50,849 bases of DNA, taken from positions 1 through 50,849 of the IMG/VR virus record IMGVR_UViG_3300033977_000034; one strand, 5' to 3'. This document shows positions 34,001 to 42,023 of this stretch, one piece after another. The translations under genes and the position numbers were made by a program. Positions within the stretch are counted from its first letter, which is position 1, and each line of letters opens with the position of its first letter. The notes under the pieces were generated by a model that worked only from the letters and a program-made list of their open reading frames with translations, had not been told where the DNA came from and did not search any database. Source of the stretch: a virus.

Positions 34001-36152
34001 CTGACTCAATAGTTACCTGAGCATTAGCAGGGGTGCCAACTGATACAAGTGACGTACTTGACTGAATTTGGTAATCAGTCGCAATGTAATTTGCCGACCT
34101 CTGAACAGTTGCAAATCGAACTTCATCTTGGTTACCTTGAGCATAAAATTGGTGCAACTGCACAACACAGCCAACAGCAAGTTCACCGCTTACAAGATTG
34201 ATTGGGAGGGCGTCAACTGTTGTAGCTTGTTGTATACCATCAAGAAACAAGTTAATGCCGCTAGTAGTATTATTACCACTCTGATTAGTTGAAACCAGAA
34301 AGTGCCAAGTATCATCTGCTGTAAATGAAATGTGAGCATCCCCGCCACACACATCCACACCTAGCGAATGAGGTATTGTGACATCGGGCCCGCTTACACC
34401 CTCATAAAAATGTGCCCAACGTCCACTCGCACTATTAACACCTATACCAGCAAATTCACCTAGGTAATTATCATTTGCTGTTGGTATTTTGAACCATTGC
34501 TGAACTGTTAAAGCAGGCTGACCACTGGGTGTTGTTGCGCTAACAGTTGCAGGGTTACTAACTGGTAGGTCTCCACCAATGTAACCCGCATCGGCCGGGA
34601 ATGCCTCCGTCAAATCAGTAAGATTGAGTCCATTAGCAGTTGAATCGTTGCCTGATGGAACTGTCGGCGAACCAAAATGGTAGACGGCAAACATATTGCC
34701 GATTGCGTTCCATACACCCTGGCTGCCGTATGTACTATTGGCGACAACCGGTACTAGAATAGTGCCAGAGTTTGCTGACTGATACCAAACATAAACTGTT
34801 GCATTAGTGTCAGCCGTCAACGGTACAGCGACCCAAATCTCAGCCTTCTTATTGCTGTTATCAATCCACACCAACTCCATCGGCAAATATGTAACCCCGG
34901 CGGAGTCTGACGTGAAACAAATATCACCGCCGTCCGACTGGCACAACTCAAAAAGTTCATCAGGTAGGCGTGTGCCAAAAGTTCCGCCGCTACCATCAAA
35001 AAGTACGGCATAGGTGCCACTCTCAGCCACCAATGAACCGTTAATAGTCAGGGCACACTTACGATTACACAAACTCGGGGCAACAGTTTCATAGGGCGAG
35101 GCCCCCGCCGTCCCAACAGTCACCAGCGACGTGCTCGATTGTATATTATATTGTGTTGACAGATAATTTGCCGAACGAGTAGCTGATGTGAAGCGAACTT
35201 CATCAATCACACCTTCGAGGCCAAACACATTAGAAACTGCGTTTCCAAAAGTCACGTATGAACTTAATGTATTAGTACCGCTAACTGGTCCTAATGAGAC
35301 GCCATCCAACACAACATTGAGTTGTGTCGCGCTAATTGTCATTGCAGCATAGTGCCAATTACCATCTAAAGCATCAGCATTCGTTCCGACAAAATTAACA
35401 TTGCCAGCACCATTGCCGAGATAGGCATTCATCTTGCCGTTTCCATCAAGATAAAATCCCGAGCCACCTCCGCAACAAGCCCCGTTACTTTCACAACGAG
35501 AGTCAAACAACCCGTTTGCACCGTTTGAGTTTACGCTGTTACTTTTGAACCAACACTCAAACGTAAATGGTTGGGCTGTATTAAGTGTATTCAACCAGCC
35601 AAAATCACCGGCAGCAGCGAACTCCATGGCACCGCCACTGAATTTACCGGCGGCAGGCATACCACCACTGTTTGAAGCAGCAGCGCCGTTGGGTGAGCTA
35701 TCAAGCCAATATGTAACTGCTCCCGTCTGATTACCGTGAAGGATAGTCTCATAGTTGCCAAGTGCCACCCAAACATACTGGCTGCCATAAGCAGAGTTTG
35801 CCGCTGGTTGAGTTAACGTGCCCCTGCTACTCTGATACCACACATAAATTGTGGCGTTTGTACTTGCGGTAAGCGGCACTGCGACCCAAATCTCTGCCGT
35901 CTTTGCACCTGTATTGATAGTAACAATTTCTACCGGCAGAGGCTCAGTTCCGGCAGAATCCGATGTAAAGCAAATGTCACCACCGTCTGACTGACATAAA
36001 CTGAAAAGTTCGTCTGGCAAACGAGTACCAAACGACAATGAATCCCCGCTGCCGTCAAATAACACTGCATAGGTAGCGCTCTCAGCTATCAACGAGCCGT
36101 TGATAGTCAAGGCGCACCTACGTTTGCAGAGACTCGCAGTTACGACAGCCAT
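31089..36152 (-). CDS. giant modular tail adhesin (DUF2341, LamG-like, discoidin-like, repeats)
   Basis: 1687 aa. Two tandem copies of a module that starts CALTINGSL.AES.TYAVLFDGSG (DUF2341-like) followed by a laminin-G/concanavalin-like domain (ending SANYLSTQYNIQSS and SANYIATDYQIQSS). Then two discoidin (F5/8C-like) domains, each with QGSNDGSTW or MGSNDGINW and a WWQYQF/YWQYEF core. Next a long series of 20-22-residue repeats (A.D.L.L..., about residues 1090-1430), a tail beta module, and a C-terminal Ig-like copy. Such carbohydrate-binding modules fit receptor binding. GAGG lies 8 bases before the ATG. The duplicated halves may be prone to recombination. Confidence 0.85.
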   Translation of the reverse strand: MAVVTASLCKRRCALTINGSLIAESATYAVLFDGSGDSLSFGTRLPDELFSLCQSDGGDICFTSDSAGTEPLPVEIVTINTGAKTAEIWVAVPLTASTNATIYVWYQSSRGTLTQPAANSAYGSQYVWVALGNYETILHGNQTGAVTYWLDSSPNGAAASNSGGMPAAGKFSGGAMEFAAAGDFGWLNTLNTAQPFTFECWFKSNSVNSNGANGLFDSRCESNGACCGGGSGFYLDGNGKMNAYLGNGAGNVNFVGTNADALDGNWHYAAMTISATQLNVVLDGVSLGPVSGTNTLSSYVTFGNAVSNVFGLEGVIDEVRFTSATRSANYLSTQYNIQSSTSLVTVGTAGASPYETVAPSLCNRKCALTINGSLVAESGTYAVLFDGSGGTFGTRLPDELFELCQSDGGDICFTSDSAGVTYLPMELVWIDNSNKKAEIWVAVPLTADTNATVYVWYQSANSGTILVPVVANSTYGSQGVWNAIGNMFAVYHFGSPTVPSGNDSTANGLNLTDLTEAFPADAGYIGGDLPVSNPATVSATTPSGQPALTVQQWFKIPTANDNYLGEFAGIGVNSASGRWAHFYEGVSGPDVTIPHSLGVDVCGGDAHISFTADDTWHFLVSTNQSGNNTTSGINLFLDGIQQATTVDALPINLVSGELAVGCVVQLHQFYAQGNQDEVRFATVQRSANYIATDYQIQSSTSLVSVGTPANAQVTIESVTSALSLVDVASAVLLAIELPLTPIMTSDTAPLGVVTSTTVYSGSAYTVFDNTSDTSSLLASFPAYWQYEFQHPQNVQCFALQAPSSGNMAQMPKNFWLMGSNDGINWTTVAMVAGATWTANQLQLYAVTSSGWYTRYRLRVSSNNGDATQVILGKLYLFGPSNLVPVMSSNTAPFGTASSSDSSTNAYKAFGNSYANVPTISAVPSSGSPVWWQYQFPEAVTIQTLALWAPADDTLAGNMPQAFSLQGSNDGSTWTTLTIPITSETNWNAGERRAYEVTPGSYTYYRLNVTANNGGDATTIGQIYLIAEAIPAIQASDTLSLTLGHTASFKSSRHVGAIDSIVLHDAPYHCQSGRWSLTPSATSGVILGQAEGEHHSYEERASSAVSVADHGIAHKAYHVSASGALAFGYVSIMAVAKRVPDHLVVSHTAHVHKIGHPRATDLINIVNVSAAHDNHIYPIVVDPILTLGQRATARNTVTRANANDLLKLKDAAVKTHGPTYLQAKDVIPLLHTNKYVGPHRVGAVDLLQTTTFGYDPNTYQLVPIYTGLNDLATFIVHHAVQTVKDRVVVGNIAYCGVLHSDARPLAATDSLVLHDLARHAEVSQKIDAIRLGDMATVAFGKQPIKDPLILSDKASYKIVRIIGAVDHIVIEQSFNYFNPTIITKRTYSPFVGPGTAGNPIPPPAILVPPNLALAPKEFTLVYPASGTPTDTLKLRAPEFGNKDRLKYNRICRETRGGTLVIFADPVWPKLQIEVLTFSALTPKQAQDLLKFMVNHIGLEIGMWDWEGRYWVGVITNPNEAIIQDSKYSFTASLEFEGYVGTVPTPASLPTVTAFTLVSLNQPYQVGAQVPIQWTCTGVSPGDNISLCFVPAASWSGWATSPVTWIEIGQVSASNGAGSYEWNTPDSLNPGLYYIGGYLWHNNAPIYSLTEQPLQLTPPPYYPPPKIWLPPGCEIDYQEGDNLIVVEGS

Positions 36153-36177
36153 CAGTCAGCCTCAAATATGGTAAATG

Positions 36178-36236
36178 GCCGGGAACCGGTTTCCCGGCTC
36201 CCGACCTTCTTGGTCAGGGGCCTACGGCCCCCGACC
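36178..36236. terminator. pair of G+C-rich hairpins
   Basis: GCCGGGAA / TTCCCGGC (36178-36198) and GGTC-GGGGCC / GGCCCC-GACC (36212-36236). They lie between the 36257 gene and the adhesin. There is no U-run, so they may act as processing or stabilising structures. Confidence 0.45.
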
Positions 36237-36256
36237 CAGCGAGGGAGAGATCGAAA

Positions 36257-36904
36257 CTATGCCGTGACAGTATAGGTAACCTTCAACTGGTCACCGTTCT
36301 GCACAGTCACATTACCCGCCGTAAACGCAGCAGCAGACCAAAGTGTGCTGCCTGTAGTGTTGTTGCCTTGTGTCTTGGCATTCGTACCGGAGCCGCCGCC
36401 CACAATGAAGAGGCCAACAATCGTGCCGGCCGCTGTAATATCAAACACGGCAGTTGTCGCATTCGTGACTTGAGCAACATTACTGGTGACAGAAGAAGCA
36501 CCAGCACCCCACGAAGGCCGAGTTGCACCGCCGCCGCCCAAATCATCAGTGTAACTGACAAATTCCGACCAACCGTTACCCGGACTGCCACCTGTGGCCG
36601 CGATACCGGTATATACGTCTCCTTGGGCGAAAGCCGAGAAGCCCGAACTGTCCACGAGCCCCATGTACCATAAGGCAATCGCCGATGCCGTCACGCCTGA
36701 AGCCCCGGTAGAGAACATCAGATTCAAAAGATACTGACGCCCTTGATTGGTAATGTAGTTGTCTACATCAAACTCGGCAAGCAGCTTGCCAGCCCGCCAA
36801 TGTTCAACATGAACACGCCCGTGGCAGTCAAGTCTGTCTTTTGGCTGGCCCCGGACCAACGTAACCGAGGCTCGATGGTCCACATTTAATTGATCACGCA
36901 TCAT
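36257..36904 (-). CDS. small virion protein, possible tail fibre or decoration
   Basis: 215 aa, starts MMRDQLNVDHRASVTLVRGQ with GGAG before it. Residues about 45-75 (DNYITNQGRQYLLNLMFSTG, then WYMGLVDSSGFSAFAQGDVY) have the pattern of phage tail-fibre-type proteins with a G...Y/L..L core. The rest is Gly/Ser/Thr-rich beta, as in decoration proteins. It lies between tape measure and adhesin. Confidence 0.65.
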   Translation of the reverse strand: MMRDQLNVDHRASVTLVRGQPKDRLDCHGRVHVEHWRAGKLLAEFDVDNYITNQGRQYLLNLMFSTGASGVTASAIALWYMGLVDSSGFSAFAQGDVYTGIAATGGSPGNGWSEFVSYTDDLGGGGATRPSWGAGASSVTSNVAQVTNATTAVFDITAAGTIVGLFIVGGGSGTNAKTQGNNTTGSTLWSAAAFTAGNVTVQNGDQLKVTYTVTA

Positions 36905-36962
36905 AATAGTTTCCTCTCCTCGCTGGTCTTAAAACCACCGGCGCGAGTAACCAGCAGTCCTA

Positions 36963-39900
36963 TTAAAGTTTCACGTTGCCACGGCGCAATTCACGCCGGA
37001 TTTCAGTGCCAATCTCCCTGCCTAAGCCAGGACCGATACGCTGATGGTGATTCAAATTAACATTGATGTCACCAACATTTGTTACAGAACCTCCATGATT
37101 ATAATGATTCGGTCTGCTTCCAGCGTTCATTGCCGAAAGTTGAGTAGCAAAATGCCGTGCCGAGCGAGCGTTGATAACCATTTCTCCCGGAGAAAGCATC
37201 GCCTGAATCGTATCTGTGCCGCGCTTTGCTGATCCACCAGCCGCAAATTGAGAAGCAAGATGCGCCGTATGAACCCAGCCTCCGTGTGCCCATTGACAAC
37301 CATGAGCCTCACCAAGCGGTGTCCCTCCAGTAGGAACCGTGCCAGCACCAGCCGCACCTTGAACAGGTATATTGACGCTGTGTGTAGTTTCCGACAAAGT
37401 TGACACACTTTCAGTGAGAGCATCTACTTGTTTAATTGCTTCGGGAATATCAACATCACCAAAACCCTGCATAAGTGCTCGATTTTTTTCAAGAGGAGTA
37501 TGGGCTTTTTTAATAGCCTCCGATATTTGTTCCTCTTGTATAGTCCCAGCGCCACGCAAAAAGTATTGAGCCTCTCTCGATTTTGATTCGCCACCCTCCA
37601 GTTTTCCCGTGTATCCTTTAATACTTTGTGACGTTTCAAGAGCAGTTTGTAAGGATACGGCTTGCTTACCAAGTATATCAAGTCGGCTTTGCTCCGGCCA
37701 CGGAGTACGGTTGCCTAAATAAGTATATTGACCCATTAGTGAAGCAACATTTTCAGGGGTTAAAAGTCTCGGAGTTCCGGCTACCTTTGCCATCATAGCC
37801 GTCAACCTTGATATAGCCTCCTCCAATTCTCCATATTCCTTTTTACCCAACTCTCGAACTCCTTCCGGCGTCTCTATCGTAGCTGTTCCAACGAGTTTTC
37901 TTTTGGCTCCAGTCTCAGCAGCAAGACCCCAACTCTCAAGTTCTGCTGGACGTGCTAACATTTTATTTTGAATAGCTAGCAAATTCTGTTCGGCATCAGT
38001 ACGTTTTTGTTCTAAGTCACCCCGTTCTTTTGTTGTTAAAACAGCTTGACGAGATGCTTTTTCTGCTTCTTCAAAAGCCTTACCCATTGTAGATTTCTTG
38101 ATGTCGAAATCTTTAGGCAAGAAAGGCTCTATTGCCACTTTTATGACACCGACGCCTTTAGTAATCGCCGTATTGAGTCGAGAAAGTGCCGTTGGCAAAA
38201 CTTGAATTTGTTCAATCTGCGGTCGTACCTCCTGCATCTGTTCTTGCATCTTCTTTTTCAAGTCCGTGACATTAAGAAGAGTAGAGACATCCCACTTCTT
38301 TCCTTCAAGAGAGGCTTTTTCAAAAGTTGTCCAATACTTCTCAAACTGTTTATGTGCTTTCTCAGCCTCCGCCCCTGTAAGTGGCTCGCCTTTTTTATTG
38401 AAAAGATCAACAGTCTTAACAAGTCCCTTCCCAGCCTCCCGCATCTTATCGACACGTTCTAGCTCTTCTTTTACCGCATCTGCGGCAGCCGCAGACCTTG
38501 CACGTTCTGTCATAGCAAAACGCTCGCCAGCCTTAATACGACTCCTTTCAATAGACTCGCTCTGAAGCACAGCCTCCTTCTCCAAGTAGGCGTTTTTCAT
38601 CGATACAGCCTGGGTCTCAGCCACTTTAGCCATACTGTCTGCACGTTTTAGCGTGGCTTCAGCGGCCTCACGTTCATCTTTAGTCGTAGCCGCAGCCAGT
38701 TGACGAGTCCCCTCTGCCTGTAACTTCTTAGAACGCGCTAGCTCATCTTCAAATTTTTGAGTGTCAGGTATGCGGGTAGACTTTTCCTTTCGTAAAAATA
38801 TCCGATCAGCCAGGTTTCCCCTCATCTCCGCGACACGTTTTTCCTCGTCTTCCGCAGATTTAAGAGAGCTAGTCTCCAACTCACGCAGAGTATGAAGACG
38901 TTTTTCATAGATTGAGACTATATCCGAGACCGATCTGGCTGTGTCATTTACAAGGTCTTGATTCTTCTCTTTGAGACGATCTACTACCTCGCCCCATGCC
39001 TCTCGAATCTTGGCAACAGCCGTCAAATATGTTTGTGCGGTTTTTTCAGCAGCCTCGTTTGCTGCATTTATTTCTGCTTGCTTCGCTGCCATTATCGCCG
39101 ATTTTCTCTCCTCCATAAACCTGTCAAAATCTCGTTCAGCATTCGCCCAAGCATTCTTTGAACCTTCCGTGAATATATTAAATGCAGTATAAAGAGTGGC
39201 ACCAACACCGACTACCCCTCCGATACCTGCTTCAAGAGCATTCAACTGTTTTCTGAAACCAGTCACTTCTACCGCTGTCGCGGCTAGATTAGTTTTAACA
39301 ATCAAAGTACCAACACCCCACGCAGCGAAAGCAGCGGTAGCCGCAATAACAACGGGAGCCAACGCAGTAATAACAGTTTTCAAAGTATCAACACCACCGA
39401 CAAACGCGAGACTTTTCTGTAGTGATTCAACCAGTGACTCTCCAAGATCGGTAGCCAAATAGGTCTTCAGCTTCTCTATCTCTGCTTGAACCTTAAAAGC
39501 ATTAGTCTCTATGAACACTTTGTACGATTTGTTAAGCGTTTCGGCAGACGCTTTTTTCATCCTCTCTAATTCAGCGTTTGCTTTCTCAGCGGCTTCGCCT
39601 GAATCACGAAACGCAGCAGACAAGCCGCGAACATTTTTCATTAGGCCGACTAGACTAGCAACCGAGCCGTCAGTCGAGTCTCGCATAAGCTGTATGCCGC
39701 CGATAAAACCGTGCGCGGCAAACAGTTGTTCTGCTGAGCTATAAGCCTCACCATGAAGATTTTTCAACTCTTTCTTCAGGTCTTCTGAAGGTTTAAGCAT
39801 CGACATCATTGCAGCGCGAATCGATGTGGCAGCTTCCGCTGGCTTTACGCCTGAGACCGTCATCTGAACCATGGCCGTCAAGACTTCATTCAAACTAACT

Positions 39901-40745
39901 TTCAAGTCCGCAGCCATTGGTAGAATCTTACCAAGCGAACCAGCTAGCTCCTCACCGCGTACTTTTCCATCGCGAATCGCTTGAAAGAATTTAGCCGATA
40001 CAGTTTCTGCTTCTACTGCTGACAGCCCGTAAGCATTCAAAGCACCAGTAACAAGGCCGACTGCTGTATTCAATTCCATGCAGCCGACTCTAGCCAATTT
40101 CATGGATGCTGACATGACATCTGAACGTTCCGACGCCTCTGTAAACTGTGCGGATACAGCTTGATACTCAGCCTCTACGACTTCTTTTATCGGAAAGGCA
40201 AATTGAGCGGATAGATCAGCCATTTGCTTACCAAGACCTTGAATCTTTGTCCCTGGCTCGGCAAGAATTGAATTCAACTCTGAGACCCGCTTTTCAAACT
40301 CCAAGTTGGATGTAATAGCCATCTCGAAAGCATCGCGGATCAAATTTATTCCACGAACAAGCATCTGCGTGAAAGCAACACGGCTGAGAGTCTGAAGACT
40401 AACAGTGAATCGATTCACAGATTTTGTGGCATCATCGAAACTAGGCGGCTTAGGCGGGGCGGGCGGTGCAGGCGGTGCAAGTGGGGCTGGCGGGGCCGGC
40501 GCTTTAGGAGTTTTGCTAAAAGCGTCATTCAATTTTTGCATTGCCGTAGCGGCACTTTGAGCCGCTGCGGCAATATTATACAAATTGGCCACTGTAACAG
40601 ATGCACCGCTATTCCACGTTGACATTGATTTGCCAAGGTCGCCAAAACGGCCCGACATGGCAGCCATCGCCGCATCCATTTTGAATAGAGCAGCAATAGC
40701 GTCATTACAATCAAAGCCAAGTTTATTGAGAATTTCACCGGGCAT
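36963..40745 (-). CDS. tail tape measure protein
   Basis: 1260 aa, the longest protein of the tail block except the adhesin and tail-tip proteins. Residues about 175-390 match the classic tape-measure region: LGKQMADLSAQFAFPIKEVV, then MKLARVG, SAVEAETVSAKFFQAIRDGK, GSLGKILPMAADLKVSLNEV and VKPAEAATSIRAAMMSM. A Pro/Ala-rich linker sits near 80-100. A hydrophobic stretch follows near residues 445-480 (TVITALAPVVIAATAAFAAW), then long coiled-coil regions. It sets tail length, so the tail could be fairly long (by the usual rule about 1.5 angstrom per residue). Preceded by a gp10-like gene. Confidence 0.92.
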   Translation of the reverse strand: MPGEILNKLGFDCNDAIAALFKMDAAMAAMSGRFGDLGKSMSTWNSGASVTVANLYNIAAAAQSAATAMQKLNDAFSKTPKAPAPPAPLAPPAPPAPPKPPSFDDATKSVNRFTVSLQTLSRVAFTQMLVRGINLIRDAFEMAITSNLEFEKRVSELNSILAEPGTKIQGLGKQMADLSAQFAFPIKEVVEAEYQAVSAQFTEASERSDVMSASMKLARVGCMELNTAVGLVTGALNAYGLSAVEAETVSAKFFQAIRDGKVRGEELAGSLGKILPMAADLKVSLNEVLTAMVQMTVSGVKPAEAATSIRAAMMSMLKPSEDLKKELKNLHGEAYSSAEQLFAAHGFIGGIQLMRDSTDGSVASLVGLMKNVRGLSAAFRDSGEAAEKANAELERMKKASAETLNKSYKVFIETNAFKVQAEIEKLKTYLATDLGESLVESLQKSLAFVGGVDTLKTVITALAPVVIAATAAFAAWGVGTLIVKTNLAATAVEVTGFRKQLNALEAGIGGVVGVGATLYTAFNIFTEGSKNAWANAERDFDRFMEERKSAIMAAKQAEINAANEAAEKTAQTYLTAVAKIREAWGEVVDRLKEKNQDLVNDTARSVSDIVSIYEKRLHTLRELETSSLKSAEDEEKRVAEMRGNLADRIFLRKEKSTRIPDTQKFEDELARSKKLQAEGTRQLAAATTKDEREAAEATLKRADSMAKVAETQAVSMKNAYLEKEAVLQSESIERSRIKAGERFAMTERARSAAAADAVKEELERVDKMREAGKGLVKTVDLFNKKGEPLTGAEAEKAHKQFEKYWTTFEKASLEGKKWDVSTLLNVTDLKKKMQEQMQEVRPQIEQIQVLPTALSRLNTAITKGVGVIKVAIEPFLPKDFDIKKSTMGKAFEEAEKASRQAVLTTKERGDLEQKRTDAEQNLLAIQNKMLARPAELESWGLAAETGAKRKLVGTATIETPEGVRELGKKEYGELEEAISRLTAMMAKVAGTPRLLTPENVASLMGQYTYLGNRTPWPEQSRLDILGKQAVSLQTALETSQSIKGYTGKLEGGESKSREAQYFLRGAGTIQEEQISEAIKKAHTPLEKNRALMQGFGDVDIPEAIKQVDALTESVSTLSETTHSVNIPVQGAAGAGTVPTGGTPLGEAHGCQWAHGGWVHTAHLASQFAAGGSAKRGTDTIQAMLSPGEMVINARSARHFATQLSAMNAGSRPNHYNHGGSVTNVGDINVNLNHHQRIGPGLGREIGTEIRRELRRGNVKL

Positions 40746-40748
40746 AAA

Positions 40749-41243
40749 TTACCCTACTGTTTGTTTCAGGCCGCGTATTATATAAGGTGCAACAGGCGGC
40801 AAACTCACACTATCTACGAAGCGATCCCAGGCTGCTTTACCTTCAATTTGAAAATCGTATGGGCCTGGTGTTATCAGATGAAAGCCGTAGTCTGCATTAG
40901 CATTGTTGTACTCATTATACACCAAGTAGAAAAGGTCAGTGTAATAAGTAAATGAGTAGCAATTAAGCGGGGAGTCTATGTCCACTTTACCGTGGCTGGC
41001 AGCCTCCCCCATAAACTCCCTGCTCGGCACGACAGGTGTGATTTCAACATTGTAGCCAATCTCATCTGCGAGTTTAACAAAAGTGGCGCGAGATGCGCCA
41101 CTCCACGTGGGAATCTTAGCAAGAACTGCTCCAAGCCACTCATTTAACCCAGCAGAAATTGCTTCGCGCATCGCTTTATTCAAAGCACTCTTGTAACCGT
41201 CAATATCGATTCGAGGAGTGCCTAAATCACCGGTGAACTTCAT
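40749..41243 (-). CDS. HK97 gp10-like minor structural protein
   Basis: 164 aa, starts MKFTGDLGTPRIDIDGYKSA with GGAGGTGATT before ATG 41241-41243. Helix (LNKAMREAISAGLNEWLGAV), then TWSGASRATFVKLADEIGYN, the pattern of the HK97 gp10 family (x-x-P-x-x-[ST]G-x-L/RA). Position between chaperone extension and tape measure is unusual for a neck protein, so it may be a tail minor component. Confidence 0.65.
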   Translation of the reverse strand: MKFTGDLGTPRIDIDGYKSALNKAMREAISAGLNEWLGAVLAKIPTWSGASRATFVKLADEIGYNVEITPVVPSREFMGEAASHGKVDIDSPLNCYSFTYYTDLFYLVYNEYNNANADYGFHLITPGPYDFQIEGKAAWDRFVDSVSLPPVAPYIIRGLKQTVG

Positions 41244-41245
41244 AA

Positions 41246-41485
41246 TCACCTCCAGGGATTCCCCGCCTTAATCATTTCAATATCACGCTCATTCTCATCA
41301 TGACTTCGAGTTTGGTGATATGCAATAATCAAGGCTTGTGTTTCCGTACCACACTCGTCCCAGGATGATTTGACCCCTGGCGGTAGAATACCAAGACGTT
41401 CACAAGCGCCCCAGATTACGTATTCGCCGGTTCGGTCAGAAGGCCAGAGCGTTTTGACGCTACCTCCTGACCAGCAAGAAAAACC
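41246..41485 (-). CDS. -1 frame extension of tail assembly chaperone (gpGT-like)
   Basis: Up to 79 codons in the -1 frame after the chaperone's slippery region, ending TGA 41246-41248, three bases before the next ATG. No good start codon of its own. The frame reads SCWSGGSVKTLWPSDRTGEYVI and then ACERLGILPPGVKSSWDECG, then LIIAYHQTRSHDENERD. This is like the second part of phage tail chaperones. It probably exists only as a fusion to the upstream protein, as in lambda gpG/gpGT. Confidence 0.75.
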   Translation of the reverse strand, partial: GFSCWSGGSVKTLWPSDRTGEYVIWGACERLGILPPGVKSSWDECGTETQALIIAYHQTRSHDENERDIEMIKAGNPWR

Positions 41486-41916
41486 GCCCGAGCCTTCTCC
41501 AGCTTGTCGTCGTCAAGAGTGTTGGCTTCCATGACAAGTGTAAATACGCGGTTGACTTCAAAACGACTTAACCCGCTATCCAACAACTCTCTCTCCCAAT
41601 TCTCCCATGTTGAGGGATCGGAAACTTTTACCGTTTCCCACTCAATCTCCGAGGGCTCCAGCGATTTAACCGCAAGATAGCCTAATCGTTTCTTGCCCCA
41701 CTGAACCATGACCTGCTGATAGGTCGGATCATTCGTGTGGGGCACGAAACCGTCTTTTGTTAGTTTACCCGGTGCCTTCGGCTGCGGGCATAGGGCGATA
41801 AATTCATCCATGTCTTTCAAGCCACGAGCACGAAAAACAATCTGTGTCTCACCTCGCGGCAAAACCAGAATGATTTCATTCATCAAACTCTTAGGATCAA
41901 CGCCTGCGATCTTCAT
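41416..41916 (-). CDS. tail assembly chaperone (gpG-like)
   Basis: 166 aa, starts MKIAGVDPKSLMNEIILVLP with GGGAG 8 bases before ATG 41914-41916. The upstream in-frame start runs through a terminator, so it is discarded. Lies between major tail protein and tape measure, the usual chaperone place. Its last 25 codons overlap the -1 frame extension. Binds and folds the tape measure during tail assembly (family knowledge). Confidence 0.8.
   Translation of the reverse strand: MKIAGVDPKSLMNEIILVLPRGETQIVFRARGLKDMDEFIALCPQPKAPGKLTKDGFVPHTNDPTYQQVMVQWGKKRLGYLAVKSLEPSEIEWETVKVSDPSTWENWERELLDSGLSRFEVNRVFTLVMEANTLDDDKLEKARAVFLAGQEVASKRSGLLTEPANT
41451..41485 (-). other. candidate -1 frameshift region
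   Basis: Two slippery candidates in the overlap: GGTTTTT, read G-GTT-TTT (41479-41485, like the T7 gene 10 site), and TCAAAAC (41451-41457). Both frames stay open over the whole region. The first gives the longer fused part. Confidence 0.6.
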
Positions 41917-41943
41917 ATACAATTCTCCCTCAAAGTGAAAAGT

Positions 41944-41969
41944 GCAGTGCCGCACCGGTGCGGCACTGC
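41944..41969 (-). terminator. terminator after the major tail protein gene
   Basis: Perfect 26-base palindrome GCAGTGCCGCACC / GGTGCGGCACTGC, then ACTTTTCACTTT on the minus strand. It would limit read-through into the chaperone gene. Confidence 0.7.
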
Positions 41970-42023
41970 GTATAGCTAGTCTTATAGACCAACCAAACCG
42001 ACCTCAAGGATCGGGGAGTCGTC

